From: Paenibacillaceae bacterium
GTDB taxonomy: Bacteria > Bacillota > Bacilli > Paenibacillales > Paenibacillaceae
NCBI GenBank assembly: GCA_004134985.1
Contig: REGQ01000064.1
Coordinates: 186,001 to 250,000, forward strand
Direction: 5' to 3'
Length of the DNA stretch: 64,000 nt
Shown here in pieces: positions 45,324 through 55,072 of the stretch. The position numbers and the translations under genes are program-made. The notes beneath the pieces were generated by a model that saw only the letters and a list, made by a program, of their open reading frames with translations, searched no databases and had not been told where the DNA came from. Every line of letters starts with the position of its first letter. The stretch's first letter is position 1.

Positions 45324-46016
45324 TTAAAAACGGTTGTTTTGTCCGTTCATACCGTTAGATCCGTACTGGGAACCTGTTTGGTAGCCCAAGTGCGAAATTA
45401 CCGGACCTTCCTGATGCTGTGCGTTGGACGCTTGATACACAGGGTTGATTGGCGTTTGAGCATGAGCATAGCTGTTTTGATGCATTGAAGCTTGCTGGCC
45501 GCCTTGTTGCCCACTGTAATTTCCAAATTGCGAAGAAGAATTCAGCACCGGTGTACGGTTGTTTTGTCCTACTTGGTAGCCCAATTGGGAAATAACAGGC
45601 TGGCTGTTATTGCTGTTGCTGTATTGTTGGTTAGACGGGCTGTGCTGCTGGTAGCCTTGGTTATAAGACTGGTTCATGGAAGCCGCAGCTGCTCTTGGAT
45701 AGTAATCACGCCCAGCTTCATACCCAACATGGGAAATGACAGGTTGTTGCTGGGTTTGAGCTCCAAAATGGCTCATGTTGTTTTGCTGTGCAAATTGATT
45801 GTTGAAAATGCCTTGTTGCGAAGAAGCTTGGTATCCCAAATGGGAAATAACCGGTCCTACGTTTTGTGACGAACCAAAGTTGCTTTGTCTCAATTGTCCT
45901 TGGTACTGTGATGGCACGTAACCGGTTGGTTGGTACCTGTTGTTGTTAGCTTGTCCAAAAGAAGATTGCGACTGTTGGCCTTGGAACGAACCTTGTTGAT
46001 AAGACTCTCCGTACAC
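45324..46016 (-). CDS. Gln/Asn-rich low-complexity protein with four PVIS(H/Q)(L/V)GY repeats
   Basis: 230 residues, unrecognised. The composition is dominated by Gln, Asn, Ser, Gly and Tyr, with almost no charged or large hydrophobic blocks. A short motif (G/Q)PVIS(H/Q)(L/V)GY(Q/E) occurs four times: residues 54-63, 91-100, 139-148 and 204-213. No signal peptide or membrane segment is visible. The GTG start follows AAGGAGG. Composition recalls prion-like or spore-coat proteins, but no homologue comes to mind; a spore-surface role is inference. It is monocistronic. Confidence 0.85.
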   Translation of the reverse strand: MYGESYQQGSFQGQQSQSSFGQANNNRYQPTGYVPSQYQGQLRQSNFGSSQNVGPVISHLGYQASSQQGIFNNQFAQQNNMSHFGAQTQQQPVISHVGYEAGRDYYPRAAAASMNQSYNQGYQQHSPSNQQYSNSNNSQPVISQLGYQVGQNNRTPVLNSSSQFGNYSGQQGGQQASMHQNSYAHAQTPINPVYQASNAQHQEGPVISHLGYQTGSQYGSNGMNGQNNRF

Positions 46017-46119
46017 CGTATTTTCCTCCTTGAAATAACACTTTAGTCTTCTGAGACAGCATTCAGAACTGCCCCCGAAGCCTTTTTAGTGTAGGAGAAA
46101 GTCGGTCGTTTTATCCTGC

Positions 46120-46554
46120 TCAGAATTTGGGTTTTCCTTCTGGAAGCAGGATCGAATCCTCAACCTTAATACAACGATCCATAATGATCTCCATACCGGC
46201 TGCCTCGGCGATTTGCGCAGACTCCTCGCTAACTATGCCGAGCTGCAGCCACAACACTGGGGCGCCAATCTCAGCAGCTTCAGCCGCTACAGGCGGACAA
46301 TGCTCACTGCGGCGAAACACATTGACCAGATCAACCGGAAAAGGAATTTCTTTTAGTGAAGCATAGCTTTTTTCTCCAAGGATCGTATCCGCATTCGGAT
46401 TAACCGGGATAATACGGTATCCTTTGGATTGCATGGCTTCCGATACCATATAAGAAGTGCGGTCAGGCTTATCCGACAGTCCGACAACGGCAATCGTATT
46501 CGATTTTTCCAATATTTCTTTAATCGCTTCACGCGACGGATGCTGGTATGCCAT
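46120..46554 (-). CDS. CoA-binding domain protein (YccU type)
   Basis: 144 residues. The family has a Rossmann-like CoA-binding fold related to succinyl-CoA synthetase alpha. IAVVGLSDKPDRTSYMVSEAMQSKGY (about 21-46) and IPVNPNADTILGEKSYASLKEI, VLWLQLGI fit closely. The physiological ligand is unknown. It lies 32 bases downstream of the aroA stop in the same direction and may be the last gene of the aroK-aroA transcript. Confidence 0.9.
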   Translation of the reverse strand: MAYQHPSREAIKEILEKSNTIAVVGLSDKPDRTSYMVSEAMQSKGYRIIPVNPNADTILGEKSYASLKEIPFPVDLVNVFRRSEHCPPVAAEAAEIGAPVLWLQLGIVSEESAQIAEAAGMEIIMDRCIKVEDSILLPEGKPKF

Positions 46555-46586
46555 TGTGATTCATTGCCTCCTTCGTTCTTGTTTAG

Positions 46587-47882
46587 TTAAGCTTCAATCC
46601 ATTCAACATTGGCTCCCAGCGCCTTCAAATGGTCGAAGTAGATCGGATAGGATTTCGCGACATGATGGGCGTCACGAATACGCAGCGGCTGTTTGGCGCG
46701 CAAACCGACCACTGTCAATGCCATAATGACCCGATGATCATAGTGCGCGTCAATTTCAACGCCGCCCTCAACCCCTTCAGGTCGACCATGAACAATAATT
46801 TCACTTTGCCGTTCCTCTACATTGGCGCCGGCCTTGCGAAGCTCGTTCAAATAATCGGTAATGCGGTCACATTCCTTGTAGCGCAAATTTTCCACATTGT
46901 AAAAACGTGAAGTTCCATCAGCAAACACTGCGGCGGCCACCATTGCCAGCACAGCGTCTGTAGCGATATCGCCATCGAATTCCACCGCTTTTATAGCGCC
47001 TTTGCTTTGCACGCGCACCGTTCCATTATGATGTGTGAGCGGCACTTCCATCATACGCAGCACATCGATTATTGCCCGCTCTCCCTGCTTGCTTTCTTCT
47101 TCCAACCGATGGATGGTAACGTCAGACTCCGTTACCGCTGCAGCAGCCAGAACCGCTGCCGAGCCTGGATAGTCGCCTTGAACACTGTATTGCTTGGCTT
47201 CGTAGCGTTGGTTGCCTGGAATCGAATAATGCATCAAATCGTCGCTCGCTTCGATAACGATACCCGCTTGACGAATAACTTCCAACGTTTGGCCAATGAC
47301 GACTTTGGATTTTAAATCATGCAGCACTTCAATTTCACTATTCTCTGGCAATAGCGGCGTCAAAAACAACAACGCGCTCAAAAACTGTGAGCTGACATTG
47401 CCGGAAACTTTAATTTTGCCGCCGTGAAGTTCGGCACCACGAACGGTAATTGGAAGCTTGCCGTTCTGATGCTCAACTTCCACTCCCATTTGTTGCAGCG
47501 CATCAATCAAGTCATCATGCGGGCGCTTGCCAAGAGAATCCGGGTACGTATTGACAAATGTGATGTCCTTGCCCAATGCCGCGATGGCCATTAAAAACCG
47601 CAAAACAGCGCCCGCATTGCCTACATTCAGTTCTTTGACCGGAGCCGGGTTGCTACCGAAACCTTTAATTACGATTTTTTCCTCATCTTCCTCTACCGTC
47701 GCGCCAAGATCTCGAATACAGCGACGCATCGCATCGCTATCCTCACTATGAGCCGGATAGTAGATCGTACTTGTTCCTTCCGCAAGCGCTGCAACGAGCA
47801 AATAACGTGTTGTATAGTTTTTGGAAGATAGCGCTTGAATTTCTCCATTAAGCTTTTGTGTAGGCGTTACCAAAACATCCAT
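46587..47882 (-). CDS. aroA: 3-phosphoshikimate 1-carboxyvinyltransferase (EPSP synthase)
   Basis: 431 residues. It condenses shikimate-3-phosphate and PEP. Substrate residues are mostly present: LSSKNYTTRYLL with Lys and Arg, VSSQFLSALL, KECDRI and HHVAKSYPIYF. The PEP-loop reads N89-A90-G91-A92-V93-L94-R95-F96, where E. coli has NAGTAMRP. Ala92 and Phe96 thus replace Thr97 and Pro101, the residues behind the glyphosate-tolerant TIPS enzyme. It follows aroK by two bases, so the two are one operon. Enzyme activity seems intact from the remaining motifs. Confidence 0.93.
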   Translation of the reverse strand: MDVLVTPTQKLNGEIQALSSKNYTTRYLLVAALAEGTSTIYYPAHSEDSDAMRRCIRDLGATVEEDEEKIVIKGFGSNPAPVKELNVGNAGAVLRFLMAIAALGKDITFVNTYPDSLGKRPHDDLIDALQQMGVEVEHQNGKLPITVRGAELHGGKIKVSGNVSSQFLSALLFLTPLLPENSEIEVLHDLKSKVVIGQTLEVIRQAGIVIEASDDLMHYSIPGNQRYEAKQYSVQGDYPGSAAVLAAAAVTESDVTIHRLEEESKQGERAIIDVLRMMEVPLTHHNGTVRVQSKGAIKAVEFDGDIATDAVLAMVAAAVFADGTSRFYNVENLRYKECDRITDYLNELRKAGANVEERQSEIIVHGRPEGVEGGVEIDAHYDHRVIMALTVVGLRAKQPLRIRDAHHVAKSYPIYFDHLKALGANVEWIEA

Positions 47883-47884
47883 TC

Positions 47885-48415
47885 TTATTCTGTCCTCTCT
47901 GTTTCAGTTTTCAAATGCCCGATGATCTGCTCAGCAACCTCACTGGTGTTGTAATGTGTCGTATCAATCATCACATGGGCAAAATCGTAAACATGGCGAC
48001 GCTCATTCAGCAGATGGTGGACCCGCTGTTCCAAGTCGCCCTGCAGCAGCGGCCGCGACTCGTCTTTGCCAACGCGGGCTATAATATGCTCGGCATCAGC
48101 CTTCAGCGCTACGACTAGTCCAGCTTCCAGCATGCGGTCACAATTGCTGCCCCGCAGCACTGCGCCGCCGCCCGTAGCGATAATTTTACTGTCGCCTTGC
48201 AGTACAGATGCGAGCACCGCGCTTTCAATATCACGAAATGCAGCTTCCCCTTTTTCAGCGAACAACTCGCTTATCTTGCAGTTTTCCCGCTTTTCAATCT
48301 CCTCGTCCAAATCAACGCGAATAAGTCCAAGCCGCTCAGACAGCAGCTTGCTTACCGAGGATTTCCCGGTTCCCATAAAGCCGACCAAAACAATCGAGCG
48401 AAGCGTTTCTGTCAT
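47885..48415 (-). CDS. aroK: Shikimate kinase
   Basis: 176 residues. It phosphorylates shikimate before the AroA step. P-loop GFMGTGKSS (12-20), the DLDEEIE segment, FRDIES and GGGAVLR are visible, and the lid segment SRPLLQGDL follows. The ribosome site is AGAAGG. It is coupled to aroA. A gnd terminator lies just before its start, so its promoter is probably in the 30 or so bases before the ATG or within the stem region. Confidence 0.93.
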   Translation of the reverse strand: MTETLRSIVLVGFMGTGKSSVSKLLSERLGLIRVDLDEEIEKRENCKISELFAEKGEAAFRDIESAVLASVLQGDSKIIATGGGAVLRGSNCDRMLEAGLVVALKADAEHIIARVGKDESRPLLQGDLEQRVHHLLNERRHVYDFAHVMIDTTHYNTSEVAEQIIGHLKTETERTE

Positions 48416-48441
48416 ATGGCACCTTCTTGCAAATGTTTTTT

Positions 48442-48491
48442 AAAAAAGCGGCTGCGATTTGGCCAAAGCGTACTTGGACCGTCGCAGCCGC
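48442..48491 (-). terminator. Rho-independent terminator after gnd
   Basis: On the minus strand GCGGCTGCGA and TCGCAGCCGC form a ten-pair stem around a 24-base loop, followed by TTTTTTAAAAAAC. Confidence 0.8.
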
Positions 48492-48579
48492 TGTAATTCA
48501 AAGCTTTGTTCTTGCCTGGTTAACTCTTTCCTTCTCTGCAGAAAGACGGAACACAAGCGATCCGCGATCAGTGCGGAAA

Positions 48580-49989
<1,410 letters not shown>

Positions 49990-50156
49990 CTGTTTCTTCC
50001 ATCCTTTTGTAATTTATTTTATTTAGATCGAACACATTACTCCTATTTTACTCTTTTTGTCCCCATAAGAAAACCCACTTTTCACAAGGGAGACGTAAAA
50101 AAATCGATGCGCCCCGCTTTTTATCGGACAGCTGCCTCTGAAACAGTCACCCCATA

Positions 50157-51821
50157 TCAGCTCTTGGCAACCACGCTTGACTGTTCCCGATAAGCGGCCA
50201 GCTCGGAAAAAGAAGGCTTCAGCGCCTCATAAATTCGGCGGAACTGCGGATACAGCGCATCGTAAACGGCAGCGTTCGCTTTATTAGGATAGCACACCTC
50301 TCCTGCCAGATACTCTTCCGCGCTGTCGCTGTCCAGCGACGGTGGCGGAGCAATGTAGGCAGGCGCGAGCGTTGGTGCAAGCCCCAGCGCAAAAAGCGCC
50401 AGCTTGGCGGCACCTGCGGCAGAGGCGTCCCCGGTCGAAGATATTTTAACCGGGCAGCCGAACATATCCGCCATCAATTGGCGGATGGCAACCGGTTTCG
50501 TAAACCCGCCGGAAACCCGGATTTCCTGGGGCCGGCCGGCAGCGGCGCTGACCCCTTCCAATACAGAACGAAGTCCGAACAATATCCCCTCCAGCCCTGC
50601 CCGAAGCATATGCTGACGCTCATGCTCCAGTGATAGGCCGAACCATACCCCTCGGGCACGCTCATCGTAGTGCGGGGCCCGTTCGCCGGTCAGATGAGGC
50701 AAAAACAGCAAGCTGCCCGCCCCGGGCGGGACGCTCGACGCCATTTCCAGCAGCCGTTTATAAGCGTCTTCACCATCGCGCGCCGCCTCCAGCTTCACGT
50801 CAGGCAGCAGTTGGTCCCGCAGCCAGCGGAATACAACCCCGCCGCTATTGACCGCGCCTCCGGCAATCCACAGCTGCTCGGCAAGCGGGTAACAGAACAG
50901 CTTTCCGACGTCGCCTGCAGATGGCTGATTAACCGCTACACGCACCGCTCCGCTGGTTCCAACGGTCACTTCAACGATTCCCGGCAGCACAGCCCCTGAA
51001 CCAAAATTGGCAAGCACACCGTCTGCTCCCCCGATAACGACGGGAACATTCGCGGCAATACCCAGTTTCAGAGCGATTTCGGGAAGAAGTCCAGGAAAAT
51101 AACGTGTGGTTGGAGCAAGTTCAGGCAAGAGCTCGCGTCCGATACCAGCGAGGGCAAGCGCCTCATCATCCCAGTCCCGGCTGTGCACATTGTACAATCC
51201 GGTTCCGCCCGCTACCGCTTCATCCATCACATAGGCCGCTCCGCTAGACGGATCAGCTCCGCACCAGCGGTTAAGTATGTATTCTTTGATGCCGATCATG
51301 TATGAAGCTTCTGCTATGCTCTGCGGGTCATTGTCATGAAGCCACATCAGCTTGCAAAGCGGTGTCATCGCGTGAATCGGCACACCGGTGCGGAGGTGCA
51401 ATTCAGCGGTGTCTTCCCGCTCCCTTAAACGCTGCGCAAAACCCTCGGCACGTGTATCTGCCCAGGTAATAGATTTCGTAAGCGGCTCACCGGACTTGTC
51501 CACCATAATTAAACTATGCATCGCCGTGCTAAAGGAAATGGCAAGCAAATCATCAGCTGACAGCTTCGCCGCGCTGATCGCTTCACTAACCGCCTCTTCA
51601 GCCATTAGGGTAATCAACCGGGGGTCCTGCTCTGCCCATCCCGGCTTGGGTACATGCAGCGGATATTCTCTCTCAGCGCGCGCAATCGTCCTCACAGCTG
51701 TCTCGGCAGCCGAAACCTTACCGATCGTTTCGCCGCCATCCAACGCAAACACAAGCGCCTTGGCGCTCGTCGTGCCGATGTCAATTGCTACAATATGAGA
51801 GGGTTGTTCGTTGTTTGCCAT
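50157..51821 (-). CDS. gntK: FGGY-family kinase, probably gluconokinase
   Basis: 554 residues, somewhat longer than usual. FGGY kinases have two actin-like domains. The phosphate loop IVAIDIGTTSAKAL is at the N-terminus, and VTVGTSGAVRVAV and VSGGFTKPVAIRQLMADM are the later motifs. Gluconokinase is preferred because of the neighbouring gnd, with which it forms a gluconate pathway pair in Bacillus, and because of resemblance; xylulokinase remains possible. No gluconate permease or GntR gene is in view. Confidence 0.85.
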   Translation of the reverse strand: MANNEQPSHIVAIDIGTTSAKALVFALDGGETIGKVSAAETAVRTIARAEREYPLHVPKPGWAEQDPRLITLMAEEAVSEAISAAKLSADDLLAISFSTAMHSLIMVDKSGEPLTKSITWADTRAEGFAQRLREREDTAELHLRTGVPIHAMTPLCKLMWLHDNDPQSIAEASYMIGIKEYILNRWCGADPSSGAAYVMDEAVAGGTGLYNVHSRDWDDEALALAGIGRELLPELAPTTRYFPGLLPEIALKLGIAANVPVVIGGADGVLANFGSGAVLPGIVEVTVGTSGAVRVAVNQPSAGDVGKLFCYPLAEQLWIAGGAVNSGGVVFRWLRDQLLPDVKLEAARDGEDAYKRLLEMASSVPPGAGSLLFLPHLTGERAPHYDERARGVWFGLSLEHERQHMLRAGLEGILFGLRSVLEGVSAAAGRPQEIRVSGGFTKPVAIRQLMADMFGCPVKISSTGDASAAGAAKLALFALGLAPTLAPAYIAPPPSLDSDSAEEYLAGEVCYPNKANAAVYDALYPQFRRIYEALKPSFSELAAYREQSSVVAKS

Positions 51822-51922
51822 CAGCAGTCTACTCCCTATGCGGTTTTTGCAACTTGCAATGTCTTCATTCTAATTCAGTCCCCACAGCCTTGCAAGCCTG
51901 CTTCTGCACAATCCATTCATTC

Positions 51923-51963
51923 AAAAAAGGATGCCTTCGCATATAACGCTGCGAAAACATCCT
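51923..51963 (-). terminator. Rho-independent terminator after the 52005-52601 gene
   Basis: On the minus strand GAGGATGTTTTCGCA, loop, TGCGAAGGCATCC and then TTTTTT. Two stacked stems. Confidence 0.85.
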
Positions 51964-52004
51964 CAATAGTCAAACATCGCCTTCAATAGTCTCCCACCTC
52001 TTCT

Positions 52005-52601
52005 TTACAACTCCAGCTGCAGCATTTCCAATCTCAGATGAACCAGTCTTTCTTTGGAAGCGGCAATATCGGCTTCAGCATCAGCTTCCAATGCTTCATG
52101 AAGTACCGACAGCTCGTAGTCAAGCTCATAGCGTAATACCACTGCCCGCTCCTCTGCCCGTTTGGACTGAAACGCTTGCATCATCTCTTCTGTTGTGACA
52201 AAGGGTTTGCGCTGATAAATAATTTTATGCTCCATACCAGACACCTCCACAAGTCGGATAACTTCGCCAAACATAATATTTTCAATGACAATATTACGAT
52301 CCTTGATCCGTTTGACAACAGCATGCCCGCGAGTATCGTTGATCAGCTTCTCTAGCAGCACAGACAATCTCTCATCTTTAATCGTGTAATCCCCTACTAT
52401 TTTGTAACGGTTGCGGATCCGCTGAAACCGCAGCTTCACAAGTTTTCGACCTGTACGAATCGAAATTAGAAAATGGGCGTCGGTTTCACTCCAATAAAGC
52501 GAATAACCCTCTTGTATTAAATCGCGGATCAGATTCTGGACTTGCCGGCGGTCGAAGCGCAGCTCCAAATTACAATATTCCACTTCATGGCTCTTATTCA
52601 C
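52005..52601 (-). CDS. Hypothetical protein
   Basis: 198 residues; I do not recognise it. It starts MNKSHEVEYCNLELRFDRRQVQNLIRDL. A central part has alternating strand pattern rich in Arg/Lys (RTGRKLVKLRFQRIRNRYKIVGDY), and the C-terminal ~60 residues form acidic helices (EMMQAFQSKRAEERAVV, EALEADAEADIAA). No catalytic motif, signal or membrane segment is visible. It has a ribosome site (GAGGAATTGCC) and its own terminator. Confidence 0.7.
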   Translation of the reverse strand: MNKSHEVEYCNLELRFDRRQVQNLIRDLIQEGYSLYWSETDAHFLISIRTGRKLVKLRFQRIRNRYKIVGDYTIKDERLSVLLEKLINDTRGHAVVKRIKDRNIVIENIMFGEVIRLVEVSGMEHKIIYQRKPFVTTEEMMQAFQSKRAEERAVVLRYELDYELSVLHEALEADAEADIAASKERLVHLRLEMLQLEL

Positions 52602-52930
52602 GGCAATTCCTCCTCATAATGCTGACCAGTTGCCTCCCATTCATTGACGAAATGTTCTGACAATTAGTGCTTAATCCTATCTTATACCTCATCATATGTT
52701 CTGGCAACTTGGTTTATTGATTATTTTACGCGCACAATTCAAAAAAGTTACGTTCAGAAGCACAGTTACCGACAAATGGGTTCAAAGCGGCAATTTTTGA
52801 GAGATTAATGCTGCCGGCATGCCGCCCTCTCAACCCTATATTAATTTTGCAGCAGCGTCTGCGATATAGGCAAGTACAAAAATATGGTACAATTACTAGG
52901 AATGGATTTGACAACGGAGGACTGATCGTT
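52602..52930. other. 329-base divergent promoter region
   Basis: No gene seen. It holds promoters for the minus-strand hypothetical gene and the plus-strand YktB-like gene; a TACAAT -10 candidate lies at 52888-52893 without a good -35. No repeat or hairpin stands out. Confidence 0.5.
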
Positions 52931-53572
52931 ATGACAACTACGCAGCAAGAAGCATTCGTCGGCTTTACAGCGGACGATTTTGATGTATTTACAATTCCCG
53001 GACTTGAGCCGCGCATGACCGCGTTAATTGAGCAAATCCGTCCAAAACTGCATGTTTTGGGCAGCCAGTACGCTCCCCTGCTGTCCGTTTTGTGCGGCGA
53101 AGTCATGCATCCCCACGTCGCCAAGCATGCCCGGCGCACCATTAATCCGCCTAATGACACTTGGGTTGCTTTTGCCAATAACAAACGGGGCTACAAGGCT
53201 CATCCTCATTTTCAAATCGGGTTGTGGAAGTCACATCTCTTTGTTCAGTTCGCCCTTATTTATGAAGCAAATACGAAGGCCGTATTCGCTGATCAGGCTT
53301 TGAAGCGTCTCAAAGACCTTCGCAAGCAGGTGCCGGCTCATTATGTCTGGTCAGGGGATCACTCGCTTCCCGGCGGTACTCCCCATCTGCAAATGCACAA
53401 CGAAGATTTGGAAACGTTGTTTCATCGCCTGAAAACAGTAAAAGCTGCTGAACTCGTATGCGGATTAAACATTGAACGCGATGATCCTTTGTTGAGCGAT
53501 GGGGCAAAGCTTGCCGCAACGATCGAGGATACGTTCAAAACGCTGATGCCGCTCTATCGGATGGCATTCTAA
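52931..53572 (+). CDS. YktB/UPF0637 family protein (DUF1054)
   Basis: 213 residues. The family is conserved in Bacillales with unknown function. Signature parts are GFTADDFDVFTIPGLEPRM at the start, VAKHARRTINPPNDTWVAFANNKRGYKAHPHFQIGLW in the middle and VPAHYVWSGDHSLP. ACGGAGG lies upstream of the ATG. A convergent MFS gene follows after a terminator. Confidence 0.88.
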   Translation: MTTTQQEAFVGFTADDFDVFTIPGLEPRMTALIEQIRPKLHVLGSQYAPLLSVLCGEVMHPHVAKHARRTINPPNDTWVAFANNKRGYKAHPHFQIGLWKSHLFVQFALIYEANTKAVFADQALKRLKDLRKQVPAHYVWSGDHSLPGGTPHLQMHNEDLETLFHRLKTVKAAELVCGLNIERDDPLLSDGAKLAATIEDTFKTLMPLYRMAF

Positions 53573-53624
53573 ATTGCCGACTCTGTCAGGGAAGGTCATC
53601 GGCTGTCAGTATAACTGCAGTTCA

Positions 53625-53669
53625 AGCAAAGAAAGACGGGATGCTTTGATTGCACCCCGTCTTTCTTGC
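53625..53669. terminator. Terminator between the YktB gene and MFS gene
   Basis: GCAAAGAAAGACGGG and CCCGTCTTTCTTGC pair around a loop of about 14 bases; both sides can give U-rich tails. Confidence 0.8.
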
Positions 53670-53698
53670 TTCCTATGGATAAAATGAAATCGCAGCGC

Positions 53699-54874
53699 TT
53701 ACGCGTCTGCCGTAGCGCTCTGGCGGTCCCTTAGCACAAAGCGGGACAGCAGCAGCAGCGCGGCCAGCGACAGCAGTCCGCCAAATAGATAAGGCAGCTG
53801 CAAATTAAATGTAAACAGGAAGGTTCCGATTAATGGTCCGGCAATTCTGCCCAGACTGTCCATAGAGGAGCTGAGTCCTGAGGCAATCCCTTGGCCGACC
53901 GTTGTTTTCTGAGTGATCAGCGAAGTGACGCAAGGTCGAATGAGCGCATTGCCTATGCCGAATATCGCAAGATAAACCGTTGATGTCCACAGTGAATGGG
54001 ATGTCGTCAACAGTAAGAAACCTGCCGCGGAGATGATTAGGCCCGCTGCGATAAACTTCGGCTCAGCACCTTTCTTAATATAGCGGCGCACTACACCGCC
54101 CTGAACAAGAGCGCCGACCAGTCCGCAGACAAAGAACATCATGCCAACTTGCGCCGGAGTGACATTAAACCGTGTCATGCCGAATATTTGCAGCGTAGCT
54201 TCCAAACATGCCAGCGTAAAGGACACAAAGAAAGCAAGCACATACAAATAGCGGACAGAACCGGTAAAGGCGCGCCAGCGGGAAGGTGATTTTTCGGTAC
54301 TCGATCGTCTCTTCTCTTTGGGCAGCGACTCTTTAAGCACCGACAGGGACAAAAGAAAAGTAACAAGCGCCAGACCTGCCGCGACAAAAAACGGCATTGC
54401 CAGCGTAATCGTGCTGAGCAAGCCTCCCACGCCCGGTCCGATTGTAAAGCCAAGGCCGATTGACATGCCGACAAGCCCCATGCCTTTCGTCCGCTGTTCA
54501 GGAGGAGTCACATCGGCAACATAGGCGACAATCACAGAAGCAACTGCCCCTGAGAACAGACCGCCAAGCACTCTTGAAGCATACATGAGCACCAGACTGT
54601 CAGTGCCAAGTCCAAACAGCACAAAACTGATTGAAAAGCCCAGAATTCCTGTTAGTATAACAGGGCGTCTGCCAATTCGATCGGATAGCGCTCCCCAGAG
54701 CGGCGACAGAATAAACGAAATAGCCGAGTACACAGACAACATTAAACCCGTATGTAATTCAAGCGAGTCAGGAGCAACGTTTTTAATGAGTTCAGGCATA
54801 ACAGGAATAATAATCCCGAAGCCGATAAAGGTCGTCATCAACATAATCATTACGACGGTTAATTGTTTTTTCAT
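53699..54874 (-). CDS. MFS transporter, drug efflux type
   Basis: 391 residues, 12 predicted membrane helices. It resembles Bmr/NorA- and TetA-like exporters: GALSDRIGRRPVILTGILGF is motif A after the second helix, and the GPGVGG motif C region is visible (GLGFTIGPGVGG). Proton-driven export of a hydrophobic compound is the family role; the substrate cannot be told. It diverges from the arginine decarboxylase gene, so polyamine export is conceivable but untested. Confidence 0.88.
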   Translation of the reverse strand: MKKQLTVVMIMLMTTFIGFGIIIPVMPELIKNVAPDSLELHTGLMLSVYSAISFILSPLWGALSDRIGRRPVILTGILGFSISFVLFGLGTDSLVLMYASRVLGGLFSGAVASVIVAYVADVTPPEQRTKGMGLVGMSIGLGFTIGPGVGGLLSTITLAMPFFVAAGLALVTFLLSLSVLKESLPKEKRRSSTEKSPSRWRAFTGSVRYLYVLAFFVSFTLACLEATLQIFGMTRFNVTPAQVGMMFFVCGLVGALVQGGVVRRYIKKGAEPKFIAAGLIISAAGFLLLTTSHSLWTSTVYLAIFGIGNALIRPCVTSLITQKTTVGQGIASGLSSSMDSLGRIAGPLIGTFLFTFNLQLPYLFGGLLSLAALLLLSRFVLRDRQSATADA

Positions 54875-54999
54875 AGTGCCTCCCCCTATCTGCTAATCCT
54901 ATCACAACTTTCCCAGCCATGGAAATGAACAATTGAAGAACAAAACACCCGCTTTGAAAGTTCAAATCAGCATCTGCGCCCAGCTGAAAAAAAATCAGC

Positions 55000-55027
55000 T
55001 TGCAATCCACTTTGTATTTGTTATACT
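55000..55027 (+). promoter_or_regulatory. Promoter of speA
   Basis: TTGCAA (55000-55005), a 16-base spacer and TATACT (55022-55027), about 46 bases before the ATG. Confidence 0.6.
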
Positions 55028-55072
55028 CATCCTTGTTTGTACCATTTAACATAGAAAGGCTGGGATGCAGCG

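Noticed and set aside
45324-46016. Repeated DNA suggesting a CRISPR array
   Set aside because: The repeats are irregularly spaced, stay in one reading frame and encode a clear protein motif; no cas genes are nearby.
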